Assembly (NCBI RefSeq): GCF_004331465.1
Contig: NZ_SJKB01000007.1
Location: 248,001 to 312,000, forward strand
Direction: 5' to 3'
DNA: 64,000 bases
Source: Kribbella pittospori
Lineage (GTDB): Bacteria > Actinomycetota > Actinomycetes > Propionibacteriales > Kribbellaceae
Positions 23,826-30,763 of the stretch are shown in pieces. Position numbers and translations under genes: made by a program. The notes beneath the pieces are model-generated. The model saw only the letters and a list, made by a program, of their open reading frames with translations, was not told the DNA's origin and ran no database searches. How positions within the stretch are numbered: the stretch's first letter is position 1; the number at the start of each line of letters is the position of its first letter.

Positions 23826-25346
23826 ATGACTGACGCACACGTGAACCCGGTGAACCCCGACAGCGGGCAGGACGACCTGCCCGAGCAGATGCGGGTTCGC
23901 CGGGAGAAGCGTGACCGCCTGCTGGCCGAAGGCGTGCAGCCGTACCCGATCTCGGTGCCGCGGACGCACCTGCTGAAGGACCTGCGGGCGAAGTACGACG
24001 CACAGGAACTGGAGCCGGACACCCGGACCGGCGAGCAGGTGTCGGTGGCCGGCCGGGTCATCTTCCTCCGCAACACCGGCAAGCTGTGCTTCGTCCGGCT
24101 GCGCGAGGGCGACGGGACCGAGCTCCAGGTGATGTTCTCGCTGTCGGATCTCGGTGCGGAGGGGCTGGCCCGGTTCAAGCAACTCGTCGACATCGGCGAC
24201 CTGCTGTCCGTCCAGGGCGAGGTGATCACCAGCCGTCGCGGTGAGCTGTCCGTGCAGGCGACCGGCTGGCAGATGGCCGCCAAGACGCTGCGCCCGCTCC
24301 CGAACGAGCACAGGCCGCTGAACGAGGAGGCCCGGGTCCGGCTGCGGTACGTCGACCTGATCGTCCGCCCGGAGGCGCGGGAGATGGTCCGGAACAAGGC
24401 CGCCGTACTGAAGTCACTGCGGGCGACCTTCGACGCGCACGACTTCATCGAGGTCGAGACGCCGGTGCTGCAACTGACCAACGGCGGTGCCGCGGCGCGG
24501 CCGTTCTCGACCCACCTGAACGCGTTCGACCAGGAGATGAAGCTGCGGATCGCGCTCGAGCTGGATCTCAAGCGGGCCATGATCGGCGGCGTCGACCGGG
24601 TCTTCGAGATCGGCCGGACGTTCCGCAACGAGGGACTCGACTCCACCCATGCGGCGGAATTCTCGATGATCGAGGCCTATGAGGCGTACGGCGATTACGA
24701 CACGATGGCCGAACTCTTCGCCGAGCTGATGCGGAACGCCGGCCGTGCGATCGGCCGGACCACGATCACCGCGCGCGACGGTTCGGACATCGATCTGGAG
24801 CAGCCGTTCCGGCATGCGACGCTTTTCGGGCTCGTCTCCGAAGCGGTCGGTGAGACCGTCGACGTGACCACCGACGTGGCCGCGCTGACCAAGCTGGCCG
24901 AGCAGCACGACGTCGAGCTGCAGCCGGGCTGGAATGCCGGTGAGATCGCGGTGGAGTTGTTCGAGAAGCTGGTCGAGCACACGCTGATCCAGCCCACCTT
25001 TGTCCGTGACTATCCGGAGTCGGCCAGGCCGCTGGCGAAGCCGCATCGCGAAATTCCCGGATTGGTCGAGGCCTGGGACCTGATCGTCAACGGGGTCGAG
25101 CTGGGCACGGCGTACTCGGAGCTGAACGATCCGGTGATCCAGCGGGAACGCCTGGTGGCACAGTCGTTGCTGGCCGCGGCCGGCGACCCGGAGGCGATGG
25201 AGCTGGACGAGGACTTCCTCCGGGCGATGGAGTTCGGGATGCCGCCGGCCGGCGGCATGGGGATGGGCCTGGACCGGCTGGTGATGCTGTTCACCGGCGC
25301 CGGTATCCGGGAGACGATTCTGTTCCCGTTGCTGCGCCCGGAGTGA
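23826..25346 (+). CDS. lysS: lysine-tRNA ligase (class II)
   Basis: A 506-residue class II lysyl-tRNA synthetase. An N-terminal OB-fold anticodon-binding domain (VSVAGRVIFLRNTGKLCFVRLREGDGTELQVM) precedes motif 1, motif 2 (FEIGRTFRNEGLDSTHAAEFSMIEAYEAYGDY) and motif 3 (GMGLDRLVMLFTG). It charges tRNA-Lys with lysine. The ATG at 23826 follows TAGCCT (23815-23820) by five bases with no Shine-Dalgarno, so it may be leaderless from a promoter inside the end of the MFS gene. A 12-bp hairpin follows the stop. The lysS-lsr2-clpC order is common in actinobacteria. Confidence 0.95.
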   Translation: MTDAHVNPVNPDSGQDDLPEQMRVRREKRDRLLAEGVQPYPISVPRTHLLKDLRAKYDAQELEPDTRTGEQVSVAGRVIFLRNTGKLCFVRLREGDGTELQVMFSLSDLGAEGLARFKQLVDIGDLLSVQGEVITSRRGELSVQATGWQMAAKTLRPLPNEHRPLNEEARVRLRYVDLIVRPEAREMVRNKAAVLKSLRATFDAHDFIEVETPVLQLTNGGAAARPFSTHLNAFDQEMKLRIALELDLKRAMIGGVDRVFEIGRTFRNEGLDSTHAAEFSMIEAYEAYGDYDTMAELFAELMRNAGRAIGRTTITARDGSDIDLEQPFRHATLFGLVSEAVGETVDVTTDVAALTKLAEQHDVELQPGWNAGEIAVELFEKLVEHTLIQPTFVRDYPESARPLAKPHREIPGLVEAWDLIVNGVELGTAYSELNDPVIQRERLVAQSLLAAAGDPEAMELDEDFLRAMEFGMPPAGGMGMGLDRLVMLFTGAGIRETILFPLLRPE

Positions 25347-25376
25347 TTCCGGCAGTCCGTGAGTGATTCGGGAAAC

Positions 25377-25413
25377 GGCCCGGAGGTTCGTTGCATAGCA
25401 CAACCTCCGGGCC
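25377..25413 (+). terminator. lysS terminator hairpin
   Basis: Perfect 12-bp stem GGCCCGGAGGTT (25377-25388) / AACCTCCGGGCC (25402-25413) with a 13-base loop, 30 bases after the lysS stop. No long T tract. The rest of the 316-base gap to lsr2 holds the lsr2 promoter and is visibly less GC-rich than the genes around it. Confidence 0.75.
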
Positions 25414-25568
25414 ATGCAATTCCCGGGGTCCAATTCATTCTGGTCCAGCCGAGTTCCGATCGGCGCACCCGGCTGAATACTGAAGGTCACCGTCGGAGCA
25501 CAGTAGTGACCGTACCTCACCGAACGGAAGATTTTGGTCACATCTTTCCGGCTCATTCCCGGTGGTGA

Positions 25569-25598
25569 ATGACACGAAGGCGGTTTGTGCGGTACAAA
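25569..25598 (+). promoter_or_regulatory. candidate lsr2 promoter
   Basis: ATGACA (25569-25574) and TACAAA (25593-25598) are 18 bases apart, giving a leader of about 57 bases before the lsr2 ATG. A short palindrome TTTGT-GCGGT-ACAAA overlaps the -10. A weak AT-richer tract precedes it (25530-25560), which would suit Lsr2 autoregulation. Confidence 0.45.
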
Positions 25599-25662
25599 TC
25601 AGGTGCGAACAATTCGGCAGGGGGATTGTGCCCGGTGGCGGGCGCGGAAAGGACTGTCATCG

Positions 25663-25992
25663 ATGGCGCAAAGGGTGCAGGTAGTTCTCGAGGACGATCT
25701 CGACGGAGGTAAGGCCGACGAGACCGTGACCTTCGGGCTGGACGGCACGACGTACGAGATCGACCTGTCGAAGAAGAATGCCGCCAAGCTGCGCGACGCC
25801 ATGGCCGGGTACGTCGGTTCGGCGCGCCGGGTGTCCGGGCGCCGCGGTGCGGCGGGCCGGGCGCGGGGCCGCGGCCGGTCGGCGTCGGACTCCGCCGACA
25901 TCAGGGCCTGGGCCAAGGAGAACGGCTACGAGGTGAGCGAGCGCGGCCGGATCTCGGCCGAGGTACGCGCGGCGTACAACGAAGCCAAGTAA
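25663..25992 (+). CDS. lsr2: Lsr2 family nucleoid-associated xenogeneic silencer
   Basis: A 109-residue Lsr2: N-terminal dimerisation domain (QRVQVVLEDDLDGGKADETVTFGLDGTTYEIDLSKKNAAKLR) and C-terminal DNA-binding domain (ADIRAWAKENGYEVSERGRISAEVRAAY) with the minor-groove RGR motif at 94-96. The linker is rich in Arg and Gly (GRRGAAGRARGRGR). It bridges AT-rich DNA and silences foreign genes. ATG 25663 is chosen because homologues begin MAQRVQV; the open frame extends 26 codons upstream without family similarity. A 10-bp terminator hairpin follows. Confidence 0.95.
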   Translation: MAQRVQVVLEDDLDGGKADETVTFGLDGTTYEIDLSKKNAAKLRDAMAGYVGSARRVSGRRGAAGRARGRGRSASDSADIRAWAKENGYEVSERGRISAEVRAAYNEAK

Positions 25993-26007
25993 TTCCCACG
26001 GACCTGC

Positions 26008-26039
26008 CGGTCCCGGCGCCCACCAGGGTGCCGGGACCG
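26008..26039 (+). terminator. lsr2 terminator hairpin
   Basis: Stem of ten pairs, core GGTCCCGGC (26009-26017) / GCCGGGACC (26030-26038), 16 bases after the lsr2 stop. No T tract. Confidence 0.7.
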
Positions 26040-26125
26040 TCCGCATTCCGGTTGTTTCACAGTGTGGACGCCCCCGGTGACCGGGGATCGGAAGCGGATG
26101 GTTGCGTCGGCAGGTAGTTCGGGGA

Positions 26126-26142
26126 ATTCGCTGGTGGCGAAC
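26126..26142. promoter_or_regulatory. ClgR-type box, distal
   Basis: TTCGC-TGGTG-GCGAA (26127-26141) matches the CGC-N5-GCG core of ClgR operators found upstream of clpC and clpP in actinobacteria. It lies about 200 bases before clpC and about 130 before the candidate -10. Confidence 0.55.
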
Positions 26143-26239
26143 ACGCTGTCCGATCGGGGCCGGACGGGAACACGCTGGAGAGCCGCGGGGTTCTTCCCTT
26201 GTGATGCCTCCCGGGTGGCCGATCGAGCAGTGTTCTTTT

Positions 26240-26279
26240 GTTCGCCCAGAGCGAGCCTGTCGGCACCGGGGACTAGCAT
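26240..26279 (+). promoter_or_regulatory. clpC promoter with proximal ClgR-type box
   Basis: TTCGC-CCAGA-GCGAG (26241-26255) has the same CGC-N5-GCG core with one arm mismatch. It ends 18 bases before TAGCAT (26274-26279), the best -10 in the region, so it covers the -35 position as expected for an activator. The rest of the 350-base lsr2-clpC gap shows no gene. Confidence 0.5.
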
Positions 26280-26342
26280 GCATGTACGGGGGTCGGGCCA
26301 CACGGTACGTCCGACTCCTCTGAGGCAAGGAGCGCTTTGGCG

Positions 26343-28883
26343 ATGTTTGAACGATTTACGGACCGCGCCCGTCGGGTAGTCGTCCTGGCTCAGGAAGAGG
26401 CCAGGATGCTCAGCCACAACTACATCGGGACCGAGCACATCCTGCTCGGCCTGATCCACGAGGGTGAGGGTGTCGCCGCCAAGGCTCTCGAGAGCCTGGG
26501 TATCTCGCTCGAGGCCGTCCGCTCCCAGGTCGAAGAGATCATCGGCCAGGGGCAGCAGGCACCGAGCGGGCACATCCCGTTCACCCCCCGCGCCAAGAAG
26601 GTGCTGGAGCTCTCCCTGCGCGAGGCCCTGCAACTGGGCCACAACTACATCGGCACCGAGCACATCCTGCTCGGCCTCATCCGCGAGGGTGAGGGTGTCG
26701 CCGCGCAGGTCCTGGTCAAGCTCGGTGCGGACCTGAACAAGGTCCGGCAGCAGGTCATCCAGCTGCTGAGCGGGTACCAGGGCAAGGAGACGGCGTCCGC
26801 CGGTGGCCCAGCCGCCGAGGGTGCTCCCAGCAGCTCGCTGGTGCTCGACCAGTTCGGCCGGAACTACACCCAGTCCGCCCGCGAATCGAAACTCGACCCG
26901 GTGATCGGGCGCGAGATGGAGATCGAGCGGGTCATGCAGGTGCTGTCCCGGCGAACCAAGAACAACCCTGTCCTGATCGGTGAGCCGGGCGTCGGCAAGA
27001 CCGCCATCGTGGAGGGTCTGGCCCAGCAGATCGTCCGTGGTGACGTCCCGGAGACGCTGAAGGACAAGCAGATCTACTCACTCGACCTGGGCGCCCTGGT
27101 GGCCGGTTCGCGCTACCGCGGTGATTTCGAGGAACGCCTGAAGAAGGTGCTCAAGGAGATCCGCACCCGCGGCGACATCGTGCTGTTCATCGACGAGATC
27201 CACACCCTCGTCGGGGCCGGCGCGGCCGAGGGCGCGATCGACGCGGCGAGCATCCTGAAGCCGATGCTGGCCCGCGGCGAACTGCAGACCATCGGTGCCA
27301 CCACCCTCGACGAGTACCGCAAGTACGTCGAGAAGGACGCCGCGCTGGAGCGCCGGTTCCAGCCGATCCAGGTGGCCGAGCCCTCGATCGCACACACGAT
27401 CGAGATCCTCAAGGGCCTGCGGGACCGCTACGAGGCCCACCACCGGGTGACCATCACCGACGCCGCGCTGGTGAACGCCGCGCAGATGGCCGACCGGTAC
27501 ATCTCGGACCGGTTCCTGCCGGACAAGGCGATCGACCTGATCGACGAGGCCGGGGCCCGGCTGCGGATCCGCCGGATGACGGCTCCGCCGGACCTGCGCG
27601 AGTTCGACGAGAAGATCGCGAACGTGCGCCGGGAGAAGGAGTCGGCGATCGACGCGCAGGACTTCGAGCGCGCCGCGAGCCTTCGCGACGACGAGAAGAA
27701 GCTGATCAACGCCAAGTCGGAGCGGGAGAAGCAGTGGAAGGCCGGCGACATGGATGTCGTCGCCGAGGTGGACGAGGAGCTGATCGCCGAGGTGCTCAGC
27801 ACGGCCACCGGCATCCCGGTCTTCAAGCTGACCGAGGAGGAGTCGACCCGGCTGCTCGACATGGAGAAGGAGCTGCACAAGAAGTACATCGGTCAGGAGG
27901 ACGCGGTGAAGGCCGTGTCGCGTTCCATCCGGCGTACTCGTGCAGGCCTGAAGGACCCGCGCCGCCCGAGCGGCTCGTTCATCTTCGCCGGCCCGTCCGG
28001 CGTCGGTAAGACCGAGCTGTCGAAGGCACTGACGGAGTTCCTGTTCGGTGACCAGTCGGCACTGATCAGCCTGGACATGTCGGAGTACTCCGAGAAGCAC
28101 ACGGCGTCCCGGTTGTTCGGGTCCCCGCCTGGCTACGTCGGGTACGAAGAGGGCGGCCAGCTGACCGAGAAGGTCCGCCGCAAGCCGTTCAGCGTGGTGC
28201 TGTTCGACGAGGTGGAGAAGGCCCACCCGGACATCTTCAACTCGCTGCTGCAGATCCTGGACGAGGGTCGTCTGACCGACGCCCAGGGCCGCGTGGTCGA
28301 CTTCAAGAACACCATCATCATCATGACCACGAACCTGGGGACGAAGGACATCGCGAAGGCCGTTAGCCTCGGCTTCTCGCAGGCCAGCGACACCTCCGGT
28401 TCGTACGAGAAGATGAAGGCGAAGGTCACCGAGGAGCTCAAGCAGCACTTCCGGCCGGAGTTCCTGAACCGCGTCGACGAGATCGTGGTGTTCCACCAGC
28501 ACGGCCCGGACGAGATCATCAAGATCGTCGACCTGATGGTCGGGCAGGTGGAAGAGCGGCTCAAGGACAAGGACATGGGCATCGAGCTCACGCCGGCGGC
28601 GAAGGAACTGGTCGCCAAGCGTGGCTTCGACCCGGTCCTGGGTGCCCGTCCGCTGCGCCGCGCACTCCAGCGCGACGTCGAGGACGTGCTCGCGGAGAAG
28701 ATCCTGTTCGGGGAGGTGGGCCCGGGCCAGATCGTTCTGGTCGACGCGGCTCCCGAGGGCACGGTCAACTCCGACGGCCTGACCGAGTACTTCACCTTCA
28801 CCGGTACGCCGAAGGCGAGCAGCCCCGACCTGGAGCTGACCGACCTGGCCGCCGGTGGCAGTTCAGGTCTGCAGGACACGTGA
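26343..28883 (+). CDS. clpC: ATP-dependent Clp protease ATP-binding subunit ClpC
   Basis: An 846-residue Hsp100 unfoldase. Two Clp-N repeats (each with HNYIGTEHILLGLI) form the adaptor-binding domain; D1 has Walker A GEPGVGKT and sensor GATTLDEYRKYVEKD; a UVR-type middle region follows (DFERAASLRDDEKK); D2 has GPSGVGKT and the ClpP-contact region GFDPVLGARPLRRALQR. It feeds substrates to ClpP. ATG 26343 fits homologues (MFERFTDRARRV) and AAGGAG stands ten bases before it; TTG 26337 is too close. Two hairpins follow, the second a strong terminator. ClgR-like boxes suggest stress control. Confidence 0.97.
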   Translation: MFERFTDRARRVVVLAQEEARMLSHNYIGTEHILLGLIHEGEGVAAKALESLGISLEAVRSQVEEIIGQGQQAPSGHIPFTPRAKKVLELSLREALQLGHNYIGTEHILLGLIREGEGVAAQVLVKLGADLNKVRQQVIQLLSGYQGKETASAGGPAAEGAPSSSLVLDQFGRNYTQSARESKLDPVIGREMEIERVMQVLSRRTKNNPVLIGEPGVGKTAIVEGLAQQIVRGDVPETLKDKQIYSLDLGALVAGSRYRGDFEERLKKVLKEIRTRGDIVLFIDEIHTLVGAGAAEGAIDAASILKPMLARGELQTIGATTLDEYRKYVEKDAALERRFQPIQVAEPSIAHTIEILKGLRDRYEAHHRVTITDAALVNAAQMADRYISDRFLPDKAIDLIDEAGARLRIRRMTAPPDLREFDEKIANVRREKESAIDAQDFERAASLRDDEKKLINAKSEREKQWKAGDMDVVAEVDEELIAEVLSTATGIPVFKLTEEESTRLLDMEKELHKKYIGQEDAVKAVSRSIRRTRAGLKDPRRPSGSFIFAGPSGVGKTELSKALTEFLFGDQSALISLDMSEYSEKHTASRLFGSPPGYVGYEEGGQLTEKVRRKPFSVVLFDEVEKAHPDIFNSLLQILDEGRLTDAQGRVVDFKNTIIIMTTNLGTKDIAKAVSLGFSQASDTSGSYEKMKAKVTEELKQHFRPEFLNRVDEIVVFHQHGPDEIIKIVDLMVGQVEERLKDKDMGIELTPAAKELVAKRGFDPVLGARPLRRALQRDVEDVLAEKILFGEVGPGQIVLVDAAPEGTVNSDGLTEYFTFTGTPKASSPDLELTDLAAGGSSGLQDT

Positions 28884-28884
28884 T

Positions 28885-28950
28885 CTGAGGGTTGCCCTCA
28901 GCAAGCCGAGCGCGGCGAGCACATTGCTCGCCGCGCTCGGCATTTTTCTT
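28885..28950 (+). terminator. clpC terminator (tandem hairpins with T tract)
   Basis: Hairpin CTGAGGG-TTG-CCCTCAG (28885-28901) is followed by a perfect 16-bp stem (28905-28920 / 28926-28941) with loop ACATT and then ATTTTTCTT. This is the clearest intrinsic terminator in the window. Confidence 0.92.
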
Positions 28951-28996
28951 GCAGCAGACCTGGTAACCATTCGCGGCGCCGCGTCGTCGTACGGAC

Positions 28997-30247
28997 ATGA
29001 GTGAGCTGACTGGGCCGCGATGGTTGGCGGCTTTGCGTGGGTATCCGGACTTCCGGCGGCTCTGGGGCGCGCATCTGGTCTCGGCGCTGGGCACGGGGGT
29101 GACCGTGCTGGCGATCCCGTTGCTGGCGGCGGTGGTGCTGCATGCGTCACCGCTGGAGGTCGGCATTCTCACGGCGCTGAACGCCGTACCGCATGTGTTG
29201 TTCAGCTTGGTGGCCGGAGCGCTGATCGATCGGTCGCCGCAACGGGCGGTGCTCGTTCTCACCGACTTCGGCCGGGCGATCTGCCTGGGCGCCGTGCCGG
29301 TCCTCGGCCTGCTCGACCTGTTGTCGATGCCCGTGCTGTACGGCGTCGTCTTCGTCGTGCAGGCGCAGACGGTGGTGAACGACCTGGCCTCGGCGTCGAT
29401 GGTTCCGCGGGTGCTCCCGCCCGCGATGCTGGGGGCGGGGAACAGCGCCATCTCGGTCAACGGTTCGGTCGCCGGCATCGCGGGCAGTGGCCTGGGCGGT
29501 GGCTTGGTCCAGCTCGTCGGTGCCACTGTCGCGGTCGCCGTCGACGCGGTGTCGTATGTCTGCTCCGGGGTGCTGCTGCTGTTCCTGCGGTCGCCGGAGC
29601 TGGTGGCTGCGAGGGTCACCGGGCGAAGGGGAATCATCGGCGACATCCGGAGCGGTCTGGCCTACGTGCTGAAGGACCGGGTCCTGGTGGCGCTGTGCTT
29701 GTCGTCGGGCATCGGGGCGTTCGCGGTGGCGGTCCGAGACTCGTCGCTGGTGCTGGCCCTGGTGCGTGAGCTGCACTTCTCCGCGGGACTTGTCGGCCTG
29801 CTCGCGATGCTGGCCGGCCTGGGCGGAGTGGTCGGGGGGCTGCTGGCGAACTGGGCCGCCACCCGCTTCGGATTCGGCCGCTCGGTCATGGTGGCGATCC
29901 TGACGACCGCTGCCGCGATCGCGCTGCTGACGGCGCCGTTCGGTGTGGTCCCGGCCGTACTGGTCGGGATCGGACAGTTCGTCGGCGGGGTGTCCGGCGC
30001 CGTGTACGGGATCGGCCAGCTGACCATGCGCCAGTTGGTCACCCCGCCGGACCTGCTCGGGCGCGTGAACGCCGTACGACGGTTCCTGGTCTTTGCGCTG
30101 TTCCCGGTGGGCGGTCTCGTCGGTGGACTCGGTGGAGCCCGGCTGGGCAGCCGGTCGATGCTGCTTGTCGCGGCCGCCGTCATGGCGATCTCTGTGCTCC
30201 CGCTGATCCGTGGCAACGTGGCGAGCGCCGAGGGGCATCCGCGGTAG
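28997..30247 (+). CDS. MFS transporter (enterobactin exporter-like group)
   Basis: A 416-residue major facilitator with about 12 hydrophobic segments: LVSALGTGVTVLAIPLLAAVVL, LVAGALIDRSPQRAVLVLTDFGRA (loop 2-3 motif), a Gly-rich helix GSVAGIAGSGLGGGLVQLVG, and PPDLLGRVNAVRRFLVFALFPVGGLVGG. The pattern is that of the DHA3/EntS-like exporters; substrate unknown. ATG 28997 gives the standard N-terminus YPDFRRLWGAHLVSALG. It stands alone after the clpC terminator, with the convergent two-gene membrane unit ending six bases beyond its stop. Confidence 0.85.
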   Translation: MSELTGPRWLAALRGYPDFRRLWGAHLVSALGTGVTVLAIPLLAAVVLHASPLEVGILTALNAVPHVLFSLVAGALIDRSPQRAVLVLTDFGRAICLGAVPVLGLLDLLSMPVLYGVVFVVQAQTVVNDLASASMVPRVLPPAMLGAGNSAISVNGSVAGIAGSGLGGGLVQLVGATVAVAVDAVSYVCSGVLLLFLRSPELVAARVTGRRGIIGDIRSGLAYVLKDRVLVALCLSSGIGAFAVAVRDSSLVLALVRELHFSAGLVGLLAMLAGLGGVVGGLLANWAATRFGFGRSVMVAILTTAAAIALLTAPFGVVPAVLVGIGQFVGGVSGAVYGIGQLTMRQLVTPPDLLGRVNAVRRFLVFALFPVGGLVGGLGGARLGSRSMLLVAAAVMAISVLPLIRGNVASAEGHPR

Positions 30248-30253
30248 GCGAGC

Positions 30254-30763
30254 TCAGCGGGTGCGGCGGAGGTGGGTGATGGTTCGCGACAGGGCGGATG
30301 GGGGCGCGGCGCGGAGGCGCGGGGTGAAGAACTGGGGGAGGGTGGTGAGGAGCCAGGTCAGGGAGGTGGCGAGGGCTACGGCGGGGCCGGGGGCTGTCCA
30401 GGTGTCGGTGGGCGTGGCGGGGTTGGTCGCCTGCCAGGTGGCGGCCAGGAAGAGCAGAGTGGTGATCGTGGTGACGGCTGCGGTTGCCTGGGATTTGGGG
30501 CCGGGCTTCAGGAGCAGTCCGATGACTGTGGTGGCCAGACCGGCCAGCCAGGTGAAGGCCAGCGCTGGTTCGGTCTCTATGCCGAGCTGCCAGACGGACA
30601 GGCCCAGTCGGCGGCTGTAGGTCCACGGGAGCAGCAGAGCTACCCCAGTAGCCAGCGCGGCGAAGAGTGTGGCCCGTCCGAACCAGCGATGCTCGGCTGT
30701 GGCCAGCTCGGTTTCTGCCGCGTCGAGGCGCCCGGGGAGTTCCTCGTCCGGTAGTTCGGTCAT
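30254..30763 (-). CDS. four-helix membrane protein of unknown function
   Basis: A 169-residue protein with a short acidic N-terminus (TELPDEELPGRLDAAETELATAEHRWF) and about four hydrophobic helices, with W-containing TYSRRLGLSVWQLG between the first two. I do not recognise a family. It overlaps the large upstream gene by four bases (ATGA at 30760-30763) and must be co-translated with it. The 3' third of the coding strand is strongly depleted in G. Confidence 0.65.
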   Translation of the reverse strand: MTELPDEELPGRLDAAETELATAEHRWFGRATLFAALATGVALLLPWTYSRRLGLSVWQLGIETEPALAFTWLAGLATTVIGLLLKPGPKSQATAAVTTITTLLFLAATWQATNPATPTDTWTAPGPAVALATSLTWLLTTLPQFFTPRLRAAPPSALSRTITHLRRTR

